A DNA stretch of 64,000 nucleotides, from positions 868,001 through 932,000 of the forward strand of contig CP064978.1 in NCBI GenBank assembly GCA_016699515.1, written 5' to 3'. Under the pieces are notes generated by a model. It was not told the DNA's origin, did not search any database, and saw only the letters and a list, made by a program, of their open reading frames with translations. Origin of the DNA: Candidatus Peregrinibacteria bacterium. GTDB taxonomy: Bacteria > Patescibacteriota > Gracilibacteria > UM-FILTER-43-11. Positions 36,946 to 44,458 of the stretch are shown piece by piece; positions within the stretch are counted from its first letter, which is position 1, and every line of letters begins with the position of its first letter. The translations under genes were made by a program, and so were the position numbers.

Positions 36946-37026
36946 TCGCTTTGGTTAGCCGCGGAAAACCTTACCACTTTTGCAAGTGGTGGGCAATGCT
37001 AAAGACTCCGGGGATTGTGGAGTGAT

Positions 37027-37058
37027 CGTAGAGTGTGGTCGTACGACCACACTCTACG
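37027..37058. repeat. 32 bp perfect palindrome after rplL (REP-like)
   Basis: The sequence begins CGTAGAGTGTGGTCGTAC and reads identically on both strands. It shares the CGTAG/CTACG ends with the palindrome inside tgt but has a different core. It lies 10 bases past the rplL stop. No T-run follows on the minus strand, so it is not a typical terminator. Confidence 0.8.
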
Positions 37059-37068
37059 CCCTCGTTCA

Positions 37069-37479
37069 CTATTTCAGTGTTACGGTAGCTCCAGCTTCTT
37101 CCAACTGAGCCTTCATTTTATCGGCTTCGTCTTTCTTGACACCTTCTTTAACCATCTTAGGCGCACCATCCACTAGATCTTTAGCTTCTTTCAAGCCAAG
37201 ACCGGTGATTTCACGCACTACTTTGATGACGGCGATCTTTTGACCTCCGGCGCTGGTCAATTCAACGTCGAAAGTATCTTTTTCTTCTGCAGCAGCGGCT
37301 TCACCTCCTCCGGCTGGAGCAGCAGCAACCGCAACGGGTGCAGCAGCAGAAACACCAAATTCTTCTTCCATAGCCTTTACCAAATCGGCTAATTCAAGAA
37401 CGGTGAGTTTTTTTACTTCATCCAAAATGGATGCAGCGGCTTTGGAAAGTTTAATTTCCTTTTTTTCTGAGTCAGACAT
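37069..37479 (-). CDS. rplL: Ribosomal protein L7/L12
   Basis: The 136-residue protein forms the ribosomal stalk. It has the N-terminal dimerisation region, an Ala/Gly/Glu-rich hinge and the conserved C-terminal domain (KIAVIKVVREITGLGLKEAKDLVDGAPK). It is 44 bases downstream of rplJ in the usual order. Confidence 0.97.
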   Translation of the reverse strand: MSDSEKKEIKLSKAAASILDEVKKLTVLELADLVKAMEEEFGVSAAAPVAVAAAPAGGGEAAAAEEKDTFDVELTSAGGQKIAVIKVVREITGLGLKEAKDLVDGAPKMVKEGVKKDEADKMKAQLEEAGATVTLK

Positions 37480-37523
37480 AATAATAAATTAGTAAGTAAG
37501 TAAATAAATTATTAATAAAACGA

Positions 37524-38171
37524 TTACGCTTCCGTGTTCTCTTCTGCTTTTACTTCTTCGGCGGGCGCTTCTTCTGCAGCCACTTCTTGCGGAGCAGCCA
37601 CTTCCTCTGCTACGGCCGGCGCCGCTGGAGCCTCTTTTTGCCCTTCGGCAGGCAAGGTGTCTTTATACGCATTCACCACGCGCACGAAACTGGCAATTAA
37701 ATTGCCCAACAAACCAACGGTATTGGAAATAGGAGCATTCATTGACCCCATCAACTTGGCAATCAACTCGTTCTTTCCTGGTAACATTGCCAACTTTTTG
37801 ATCTCTTCTTCTCCTACTACACGGCCGTCGACCACGCCTCCCAGCAAGATCAATTTATCGTTTTGCTTCGCAAAGTTGAACAATACCTTTAGGCCTTCCA
37901 ATTCATCTTCGTAGCTGAATGTAGCCGCTACGGGCCCTTCCATCATTTCGCGAGTCAGCCCGTGAATATCGTTCTTTTCGGCTGCAATTCTCATCAATGT
38001 TTTTTTTGCCACCGAAACTTCGGAGCCGGTTGCGCGCAATTTTCTGCGTAAATCAGACATTCCCGCTACGTCTAGACCGCGATAACCGGTAAAAACGACG
38101 GTTTTTGAGCGGCTGAACTGATCAATCAGTCCGGTTAAAATGTCTTCTTTTTGTTGTTTAGTAACAGCCAT
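37524..38171 (-). CDS. rplJ: Ribosomal protein L10 with acidic C-terminal tail
   Basis: L10 anchors the L7/L12 stalk. The core (about residues 1-175) is standard, with FTGYRGLDVAGMSDLRRKLR. About 40 extra C-terminal residues are Ala/Glu/Pro-rich, similar in style to the L19 tail. The gene is preceded by a TTAAGAGTT repeat and a leader RNA candidate, and its own promoter lies about 200 bases upstream. Confidence 0.95.
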   Translation of the reverse strand: MAVTKQQKEDILTGLIDQFSRSKTVVFTGYRGLDVAGMSDLRRKLRATGSEVSVAKKTLMRIAAEKNDIHGLTREMMEGPVAATFSYEDELEGLKVLFNFAKQNDKLILLGGVVDGRVVGEEEIKKLAMLPGKNELIAKLMGSMNAPISNTVGLLGNLIASFVRVVNAYKDTLPAEGQKEAPAAPAVAEEVAAPQEVAAEEAPAEEVKAEENTEA

Positions 38172-38215
38172 TTTCTTAGTAGTTAAGAGTTAAGAGTTAA
38201 TAATTAAGAGTTATT
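38172..38215. repeat. TTAAGAGTTA word repeat directly before rplJ
   Basis: AGTTAAGAGTTAAGAGTT and ATAATTAAGAGTTATT fill the 40 bases before the rplJ start. The same word lies before rplU and radA. The CTAAGAAA bases next to the start may serve as part of the ribosome-binding site. Confidence 0.65.
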
Positions 38216-38302
38216 AACAGACTCAAAAAAATCTCGGGCGAGCGCAGCGAGACGTACTTATTCAAGATTCAAAATTATAACATTCAAGATTAATTTTGAA
38301 AC

Positions 38303-38366
38303 GAATTGTATGTCTGCGGGGCTTCTACCCACCTAAGGCGGGATGCCTGCTTTCTGCGACGTGACC
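38303..38366 (-). ncRNA. L10-leader-like structured RNA
   Basis: On the minus strand, just after the promoter, the RNA reads GTCGCAGAAAGCAGG, then a small hairpin (CCCGCC/GGTGGG), then AAGCCCCGCAGAC. The position and the GCAGAAAGCAGG box resemble the L10-binding leader that controls rplJL operons. I cannot run a covariance model, so the assignment is by context and partial motif. Confidence 0.5.
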
Positions 38367-38394
38367 ATTTTACGGATTTAAATGTAGATGTCAA
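38367..38394 (-). promoter_or_regulatory. Promoter of rplJ-rplL
   Basis: On the minus strand a perfect TTGACA (38389-38394), a 16-base spacer and TAAAAT (38367-38372) place the start of transcription just before the leader candidate. Confidence 0.75.
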
Positions 38395-38486
38395 ATCTAT
38401 TTTGCTGTAAGTTGTAGAATGTTAGTAATGCATAGCTCTTTGCATCCTGACAACCGATCCTTTATTAATATGTATTTTTAAGTCCA

Positions 38487-39434
38487 GTGAAACATTTTAC
38501 CGTTGATGACAAAGGAGCAGACCGACGCTTGGATCAGTATTTATCCTCCGTTCGGCCCGACCTTACCCGTGCCTTCGTTCAAAAGATGATCAAAGGGGGT
38601 TCCGTGTTTGTGAATCAGAAAAAAATTACTAAAGCCTCCCATTCAGTACAAAAAGACGATGAATTGGTGGTGCTCATCCCTTCGATTAAAGAAGTAGGCA
38701 TTGTGGCCGAGGATATTCCACTGGACGTTGTTTATGAAGATCACGACATGCTGGTGATTAATAAGCCTGCCGGAATGGTGGTGCACCCCACTGATCATGG
38801 GTCCCACGTTTCGGGCACATTGGTCAACGCGGTGATGCACTATTGTCATGATAGTTTGAGTGGCATTGGCGGGGATCGACGCCCCGGCATCGTTCATCGG
38901 CTCGATAAACAGACCTCGGGGCTCATTATGGTGGCCAAACACGATGGCGCCCATCGCGCCCTGGCGCATCAAATCGAATCCCGAAGTATTGTTAAAGAAT
39001 ATATTACCTTGCTTAAGGGGCGCCTTAAGCCGAAAGAAGGCAGCATAGAAGCTCCGCTGAAAGCTCAACCCAAGGGGGGGCGAACCGACGTGCAAATTTC
39101 CAATTCCATCACGGCAAAATACGCTCTCACTCATTATCATGTGCAGGAGTATTTAGGTGAATACAGCTTGGTTAACGTGCGCATTATTACCGGAAGAACC
39201 CATCAAATTCGCGTCCACTTTGCCGCTATTGGCCATCCGGTGGTGGGTGACGAAATGTATGGCGACGCCACGACCAATCAAGCGATCGAATCGCTCAGTG
39301 GTTTACGGCGCCAATTTTTACATGCGGCTCAGCTGACTTTTCGACTGCCAAAAAACGACGAGGAAATTACGCTTACCTCTGAGCTGCCTGATGATCTCAG
39401 TCAAACCATTGAAACGTTGAAGGTTGTAAGTTGA
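38487..39434 (+). CDS. RluA/RluD-family 23S rRNA pseudouridine synthase
   Basis: The 315-residue protein has an N-terminal S4 RNA-binding domain (about 13-65) and the catalytic domain with HRLDKQTSGL (D140) and GRTHQIRVH. The most likely role is RluD-type modification of 23S rRNA. The start is GTG at 38487. The last residues (KVVS) and the UGA stop are encoded within an inverted word repeat. Confidence 0.92.
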   Translation: MKHFTVDDKGADRRLDQYLSSVRPDLTRAFVQKMIKGGSVFVNQKKITKASHSVQKDDELVVLIPSIKEVGIVAEDIPLDVVYEDHDMLVINKPAGMVVHPTDHGSHVSGTLVNAVMHYCHDSLSGIGGDRRPGIVHRLDKQTSGLIMVAKHDGAHRALAHQIESRSIVKEYITLLKGRLKPKEGSIEAPLKAQPKGGRTDVQISNSITAKYALTHYHVQEYLGEYSLVNVRIITGRTHQIRVHFAAIGHPVVGDEMYGDATTNQAIESLSGLRRQFLHAAQLTFRLPKNDEEITLTSELPDDLSQTIETLKVVS

Positions 39435-39483
39435 AGGTTGTAAGTATCGATTTTCCTACAACATAAAACTTGCAACTTACAAC
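39416..39483. repeat. Inverted word repeat at the end of the pseudouridine synthase gene
   Basis: GTTGAAGGTTGTAAG words (39416-39444) are followed by an inverted copy (CTACAACATAAAACTTGCAACTTACAAC, split at 39456-39483 as CTACAACATAAAAC and TTGCAACTTACAAC). The left arm supplies the stop codon of the upstream gene. It is a small version of the radA cassettes without a gene. Confidence 0.65.
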
Positions 39484-39484
39484 A

Positions 39485-39508
39485 AAAAAGAGCCCGTAGG
39501 CTCTTTTT
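39485..39508. terminator. Bidirectional terminator between rluD-type gene and rplU
   Basis: AAAAAGAGCC and GGCTCTTTTT form a perfect stem with a CGTA loop, with T-runs on both strands. It serves both convergent genes. Confidence 0.9.
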
Positions 39509-39510
39509 AA

Positions 39511-39822
39511 TTATTTAATATTAAGAACCTCAATTTGGCTATACTGTTGGCGATGTCCTTGAGTGCGTTCGTAGCGTTTTTTTGGCTTCTTTTTATACAC
39601 TCGAATCTTTTCTCCTTTGGTGTGGGCTTTTACTTCAATTTCGATTCCTGCCCCCGATACAAAAGGAGCCCCAATATCGGTTTTGGCGCCGTTTGACCGA
39701 AGGAGCACGGTGTCTAATTTAAGCTTGTCACCCTCTTTGGCATCTTTTAAGTGATCCACCTCAACGGTGATTCCCTTTTCAAGCTTGTATTGCTTTCCAG
39801 CGATTTCTGCGATTACGAACAT
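39511..39822 (-). CDS. rplU: Ribosomal protein L21
   Basis: The 103-residue protein matches L21 throughout, including FVIAEIAGKQYKLEKG and the C-terminal KKPKKRYERTQGHRQ. It follows rplS by 30 bases. rpmA, its usual partner, is not adjacent. Confidence 0.96.
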   Translation of the reverse strand: MFVIAEIAGKQYKLEKGITVEVDHLKDAKEGDKLKLDTVLLRSNGAKTDIGAPFVSGAGIEIEVKAHTKGEKIRVYKKKPKKRYERTQGHRQQYSQIEVLNIK

Positions 39823-39859
39823 CTTCTTTAGTTAGGAGTTAAGCGTTTATAATTAAGAG
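39823..39859. repeat. TTAAGAGTT word repeat between rplS and rplU
   Basis: AGTTAGGAGTTAAG and ATAATTAAGAGTTAG occupy the gap. The last residues of L19 (SNS) and its stop are encoded in the repeat, and the rplU start follows at once. Confidence 0.6.
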
Positions 39860-40389
39860 TTAGACTCTTCTTTCATTTCTTCGGCTGATTCTTCTTGGGG
39901 AACTTCTTCGACTACCGGAGCTTCGGCACTTTCTTCGGCTTGATCCATGGCAGTTTCTTCGGCTTTTTTAGCTGCTTCCGCTTCTACCGCTTCGGCAATC
40001 AAAGCGTCCATTTTGGCTTCTTCATCGGCTCGTTCTTGATCCGTCACTTGTTTTTCCTTCAAGCGAGCAGACTTACCAAAGCGATCGCGCATGTAGTACA
40101 GTTTAGCGCGACGCACTTTCGCCTTTTTGCGAATGTCGATCTTTACGATGTTGGCCGAATGAAAAGGGAACACTTTTTCCACTCCAATGCCTTCTACCAC
40201 CTTGCGAACCGTGAAGGTTTTAGAAAGTCCTGATCCACTGGCCACACGAATCACCAAACCTTCAAAAATCTGAACGCGCTCTTTACCGGCTTCTTTAATT
40301 TTTTGGTGCACACTCACCGTGTATCCCGCACGTACTTCGGGGATGCGTTTGAATTGTGACTTCTGTACTTCTTGAATCAGTGGATGCAT
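39853..40389 (-). CDS. rplS: Ribosomal protein L19 with acidic C-terminal tail
   Basis: The L19 core (about residues 1-115) contains FEGLVIRVASGSGLSKTFTVRK and VRRAKLYYMRDR. About 60 further residues are Ala/Glu-rich and unlike standard L19. Together with the L10 tail this suggests a habit of adding acidic tails to ribosomal proteins in this lineage. Confidence 0.95.
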   Translation of the reverse strand: MHPLIQEVQKSQFKRIPEVRAGYTVSVHQKIKEAGKERVQIFEGLVIRVASGSGLSKTFTVRKVVEGIGVEKVFPFHSANIVKIDIRKKAKVRRAKLYYMRDRFGKSARLKEKQVTDQERADEEAKMDALIAEAVEAEAAKKAEETAMDQAEESAEAPVVEEVPQEESAEEMKEESNS

Positions 40390-40471
40390 CGGAGAAAATT
40401 TAACCTATATAAATGTAAAAAATTTTGCCCGCTTACTTTAGTCAAGTTTTAGCGATAAAGCAAGTGAATTT

Positions 40472-41043
40472 TTATTGGGCGGCTTTCAGCTCTTTTTGGA
40501 GTTTATTGATGGCAAAAATGGACTCGGGGTCTTTGATGAGATCTCGAATGAATTTATCTTTGCATTCCAAGCGATATAAAAAGTCTTTTTGATTCATGTT
40601 GGTAAAGCGCAGATCCTTGCCGGATTTGGAGTTTTCAGAAAGAAAACGCTGCAGTTTTGCTTGTCTAATTCGCCCACCACCAACAAGTCCACCGCCGACT
40701 CTTTGCCGGCGAACACTCCGTTTAGAATCAATAGATCCACCTCCCCCATTTTGGCGATTTTTTTGATCAAATCCTGCTCACCGCTCATCGCCTTAAGCAG
40801 AATGTTTTTTAGCTCATCAAAAATAACGTATTCGGTATTTACGTAAAAATACTTTTTGCGGTTTCTCATTCGGCTTTTGAGCAGTCCGATCTTTTTAAGA
40901 TTGTCCAACTCGCGGCGAATCGAATTGATTTGTTCGTCCAACTTGCGCGTGAGCTCACGTATAAAAAATTCCTGATCGGGGTTGAGCAAAAACGTAGTGA
41001 GGAGCTTGATGCGCGTGTTGGAACTGAAGAGAGATTTGAGCAT
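40472..41043 (-). CDS. Winged-helix regulator with nucleotidyltransferase-like domain, one frame break
   Basis: The N-terminal 85 residues form a winged helix (FFIRELTRKLDEQINSIRRELDNLKKIGLL). The C-terminal part has VDLLVVGELD, a nucleotidyltransferase-like strand pattern. The frame breaks at 40655-40658 (four T on the plus strand, five expected); repair continues as KLQRFLSENSKSGKDLRF to a stop at 40472, giving 190 residues. The start MLKSLFSSNTR is at 41043. Targets are unknown. It is downstream of rplS on the opposite side of an AT-rich gap. Confidence 0.72.
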
Positions 41044-41177
41044 AAGTATGAAAACAAAAAATACCAACAATATTGTTTCATGTAGATTGGTTTTTTGTTT
41101 GTTGAGGGTTGTACGTTGAAGGTGAGTTTTGGAGCTTACCGTCTACTACTTAATGTGGAGCATTTGTGTGCACATAT

Positions 41178-41206
41178 TTTATACATTTAAGTTCATTTCT
41201 GATCAA
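41178..41206 (-). promoter_or_regulatory. Promoter candidate for the winged-helix regulator
   Basis: On the minus strand TTGATC, a 17-base spacer and TATAAA lie 135 bases upstream of the start at 41043. Confidence 0.55.
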
Positions 41207-41489
41207 CCTCTTTTAAAAAAAAAAGTACCCCCTTGTCCTGTTTTTTGTTTTATATAAGCCGTATATTTTAATTGACATATTGTTTTTTAATTTCATTTTA
41301 AGAACTTCTTTTTTTGTTCAAGTATCTTTTTTTTGTACAATCGGTTTTTGAGCCTTTTTTAAATGAATAAATATTTTATTCAAATATACGGTTTTTTGTT
41401 TTAAAAAGCCCGATTTTATGTGTTAAATTTATCGAGCTTGCTTTTTAAACCGGTGATGATGTATAATTTTTTTTAAACCTTAATTTTCT
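41207..41489. other. AT-rich gap without genes
   Basis: This stretch is unusually AT-rich, with many T-runs and a TTGACA at 41272 on the plus strand with no good -10. I see no coding frame, RNA gene or clear DnaA-box cluster. It separates the regulator gene from the small membrane protein gene. Confidence 0.5.
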
Positions 41490-41726
41490 TTAATTTAGTT
41501 CCGATTCGTCATCGGCATCGGGTGCTTTGGCGCCGGGTTCCTTCCAAAATAAAACGAGTAGTCCTCCGATGACCGCACCCAGCCCCGCTGCCTGAAAAAG
41601 CACAAAGGTGGGGCTACTGTTGGTGCTAATTAAATACCATACGCAGCTTGCGCCAATTTGAGGAAGACTAAGCACCAGCAGCATTAAAAATACTAAGATG
41701 GCGCCAACAAGATAAAAGGTTTTCAT
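41490..41726 (-). CDS. Small two-helix membrane protein
   Basis: The 78-residue protein has two membrane helices (about residues 4-23 and 42-60) and an acidic C-terminal tail (DADDESELN). I do not recognise the family. It is divergent from yggS, with 58 bases between the two starts. Confidence 0.6.
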   Translation of the reverse strand: MKTFYLVGAILVFLMLLVLSLPQIGASCVWYLISTNSSPTFVLFQAAGLGAVIGGLLVLFWKEPGAKAPDADDESELN

Positions 41727-41784
41727 GAGCTATTTATTTTACTTTGCTTTATTGTATCATGTTTTCACCTATTTCACTAGCTGT

Positions 41785-42438
41785 ATGTCTTTCAATAAAT
41801 CTCATGTGCAGGAACTGATGGCGGAATTTCAGTCAAACCATGTGGTTATGGTGGCCGTTTGTAAAGGCCGAACGCGCGCCGAGATCAATGAATTGGTTGC
41901 GCTGGGCGTGACTCACATTGGGGAAAATCGCCTGCAAGAAGCGCAAGAAAAATTGATGGGCTTGCCCAGTGGCATCACAAAACATTTTATCGGCCACCTG
42001 CAAACCAACAAAGCGGCTGGAGTGGTGCACTTGTTTGACGTCATTCAAAGTGTGGATCGACTCAAGTTGGCCCAGGCCATTGATCGTGCTGCCGAACAAG
42101 CGGGCAAAGTAATGCCCGTTTTAATTCAAGTTAATACAAGCCTGGAGCCGCAAAAAAGAGGGGTTTCGCCTTCTGAATTGGAGGCGTTGGTTCGCGATAT
42201 GATGGTCTTGAGTCACCTACGAATTGTGGGACTCATGACGCTGGCGGTTCGTTCGACCGACTCGGTTTTGGTGCGCCAAAATTTTAAAAAACTGCGAGAG
42301 CTTTTTGACTTAATAAAAACAAAAAACCCTTCACTTGAACTAAAATATTGTTCAATGGGAATGAGCGGTGATTATCCGCTCGCTTTGAGTGAAGGCGCCA
42401 CGATGGTGCGGATCGGCCGGGGGCTTTTTAGCGACTAG
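41785..42438 (+). CDS. yggS: YggS-family PLP-binding protein
   Basis: The protein of about 217 residues has the PLP lysine in VAVCKGRT and the motifs THIGENRLQEAQEK, FIGHLQTNK and SMGMSGDYPLALSEGATMVRIGRGLF. YggS proteins maintain PLP homeostasis. The ATG at 41785 gives the normal N-terminus; an upstream in-frame ATG at 41725 would add 20 hydrophobic residues and is less likely. The 3' end overlaps the next convergent gene by 11 bases. Confidence 0.9.
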   Translation: MSFNKSHVQELMAEFQSNHVVMVAVCKGRTRAEINELVALGVTHIGENRLQEAQEKLMGLPSGITKHFIGHLQTNKAAGVVHLFDVIQSVDRLKLAQAIDRAAEQAGKVMPVLIQVNTSLEPQKRGVSPSELEALVRDMMVLSHLRIVGLMTLAVRSTDSVLVRQNFKKLRELFDLIKTKNPSLELKYCSMGMSGDYPLALSEGATMVRIGRGLFSD

Positions 42439-43030
42439 CCCCTTGGGTCATTTCGTCGATACGGCGAGCGGTGGTTTTGCCTGTGATGGCGTCGATTCCC
42501 GCGGAAGTGGGTGATGGCCCTTGCCGCTCCCCTTCGGCCTGAATGCTCGCACGTTCGTCGGCAGCATTAATGATATCGGCAATATTTTGGTTTAATTCCC
42601 CCTTGATCATTGCCTCTAATTTCGGCCCAAAAACCTCCTTCACCTTGGCGTATCTTGCGTTGATGTCGCTCGGCTGGTCACCTTTGAACCATTGGGGATG
42701 CTCGTTTTTTGTTGCTGCGATTACGCTCTGAAGTTCGCTAACCGATTGCTCAAGTAGTTGGTTCATGTGCGTCGCATAATCCTTTAGCGCTTGATTCACC
42801 GCTGCCTCATTGTCAATCACCAAAAATCCTGTGTATTCTTTGAGTGCTGCGGTTTTAAAGGCATTTAACTGACTTTGAACCAAATCGGTTTGATCCTGCA
42901 AATACAACGCCAAATGTTCGTTTTCCTTGGCCAATTGCCCCAAATTTTCTGGGGAAAAATTGACTTCGATTTGGTGGACGGCGGATTCAGGATTTTGAGT
43001 GACTTTTACGGGTTCGAATACTTCTGGCAT
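42428..43030 (-). CDS. Uncharacterised helical protein, 200 residues
   Basis: I do not recognise it. It is predicted soluble and mainly helical, acidic, without Cys, and with a long central coiled-coil-like region (about 40-110). It lies two bases after the stop side of the 109-residue gene upstream, so the two are probably co-translated. Confidence 0.55.
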   Translation of the reverse strand: MPEVFEPVKVTQNPESAVHQIEVNFSPENLGQLAKENEHLALYLQDQTDLVQSQLNAFKTAALKEYTGFLVIDNEAAVNQALKDYATHMNQLLEQSVSELQSVIAATKNEHPQWFKGDQPSDINARYAKVKEVFGPKLEAMIKGELNQNIADIINAADERASIQAEGERQGPSPTSAGIDAITGKTTARRIDEMTQGASR

Positions 43031-43032
43031 AA

Positions 43033-43362
43033 TTAAAGATTAGAAAGTAGAGAGTCTGCTGCGGAGTCGTCTTGGTTTTTTTTGGTGTTCTCTGCCTGCT
43101 TAAGGACCTGCTTTTTTTCTTCTTGAAGATGATACGAGATGGTATTGAGTGAGTCGCCTGTTTGCTTAAGTAAGGCGTTTTGTTTTTGCATAAATTCGTG
43201 ATTGACCGCCAACATTCTTTGCGCAGTATTCAAATAATCGACGATTCGCTGTTTTTCGTCTTCGGTAAATAGATCGATTTGCTTAATAATACGCTGATAG
43301 TTTTCGGCGGTTAGCAAGTCGCGATTTTGATCGATGGTTTTTAATACCTCCGCTTTGGTCAT
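43033..43362 (-). CDS. Uncharacterised coiled-coil protein, 109 residues
   Basis: The protein is helical and heptad-rich with Lys/Gln/Glu repeats toward the C-terminus. It has no signal peptide. It sits between two other unknown genes on the same strand with short gaps, so the three probably form an operon. Confidence 0.55.
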   Translation of the reverse strand: MTKAEVLKTIDQNRDLLTAENYQRIIKQIDLFTEDEKQRIVDYLNTAQRMLAVNHEFMQKQNALLKQTGDSLNTISYHLQEEKKQVLKQAENTKKNQDDSAADSLLSNL

Positions 43363-43397
43363 TTTTTGTTTTGTTTTCCTTTCATTATAGCAAAAAA

Positions 43398-44078
43398 TCA
43401 GTCTTTAAGCAATAAAGTGATGTAATTGGCTATCGCGATCATAAGGCCCTGAAAACGCTCAAAGCTTCGTGAATCACCCCCGTTTTTTAAATACACCGCT
43501 TTTAATGCGTTGTAATGGGTGTTTTCCTCTCTTAGCACAGCCATTAAGGCGGCGGCTTCTTCGACCAGTCGATCGGTTTCGCTGGCGTCTTTACTGTCAA
43601 TGGATGCTTGAATCTGTTCAATTAACCCTAAAAAATGGCTATAGGATTCTATTTCATCAAAGCCAATTTCTTGGGTAAGCGCTGATAATTCCTGCAATGG
43701 AAACATTGCTATCTGTGTGTGGATCTGCTCTTTGAAATCTGGAACCCCTTGTTTTTCGGCTGGTTGAGCAACCGCGACCGCATCCGGCGCGAAACGAACC
43801 GGCATTGAACGGGGGCCATCGGCGGAAGTTGGGGCGGAATCGAGTGGGGATGCTACCCCCTTTTGGGGGGTTTTTCCCGGCAGCATTGGTTTGGACTTCT
43901 CCTCCGACCGAACGGATTCAGTCCTTCTTTGCACAGCACAAGGGGCGATAAGTAGGGCACCCACCACCGCCAACCCCGCCGCCCGGCGAACCCAAGTACA
44001 CAGCTTTTCATAGCCGTCGCTCGGTTCGGTTAGACTTTCACGGGCACAACCCCCTCCAGTTTGTTCGCTATTTCGCAT
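43398..44078 (-). CDS. Uncharacterised membrane-anchored protein, 226 residues
   Basis: An N-terminal segment with three Cys precedes one membrane helix (about residues 32-50), then a Pro/Ser/Ala-rich linker and a helical C-terminal domain (about 115-226). I do not recognise the family. An AT-rich gap upstream may hold its promoter. Confidence 0.55.
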   Translation of the reverse strand: MRNSEQTGGGCARESLTEPSDGYEKLCTWVRRAAGLAVVGALLIAPCAVQRRTESVRSEEKSKPMLPGKTPQKGVASPLDSAPTSADGPRSMPVRFAPDAVAVAQPAEKQGVPDFKEQIHTQIAMFPLQELSALTQEIGFDEIESYSHFLGLIEQIQASIDSKDASETDRLVEEAAALMAVLREENTHYNALKAVYLKNGGDSRSFERFQGLMIAIANYITLLLKD

Positions 44079-44139
44079 TTGAAAAATAAGTAATATATAA
44101 ACTCATACATATATATTTTTGTCTCTATTTCATATACTC

Positions 44140-44425
44140 TTAACATTTGTCGGGTGTTCGGCAAACAGTTCTGACGATATTTGCCTCCGTCGGGTTGAAA
44201 ATTTTTCCGGGGAATTATGGGTTTTTCGGCAGGAGCAGGTGTTTGTTGTGAAGCTTTTGGCCAGTTACATCCTCGGATTGCCAATACTGCGGCAAGTGCA
44301 CCTAAAACCAATAGACCAAAAATTCTACTGCGAGTTACTTCGCTCGGCGTCATAGGGCCATATTCATCCTCATGTCGCTCTTCTTGTTCGTCGAGTGGAG
44401 GAGGCAGGGTTTCAGCTTGGGGCAT
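44140..44425 (-). CDS. Small single-helix membrane protein, possible frame break
   Basis: The N-terminal part is acidic and Pro-rich, followed by one membrane helix (about residues 34-50: GLLVLGALAAVLAI). In the frame as read, the C-terminus becomes low-complexity. Removing one C at 44209-44212 gives GKIFNPTEANIVRTVCR and a stop at 44140, for 94 residues and no overlap with the next gene. I prefer that reading but cannot prove it. Confidence 0.45.
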
Positions 44426-44458
44426 GCAACGGGATTAGGGGCAAAGAATGGATGCAGG

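Noticed and set aside
41044..41489. AT-rich gap as replication origin
   Set aside because: No dnaA, dnaN or clear DnaA-box cluster is present and the gap is explained by promoters and T-runs.
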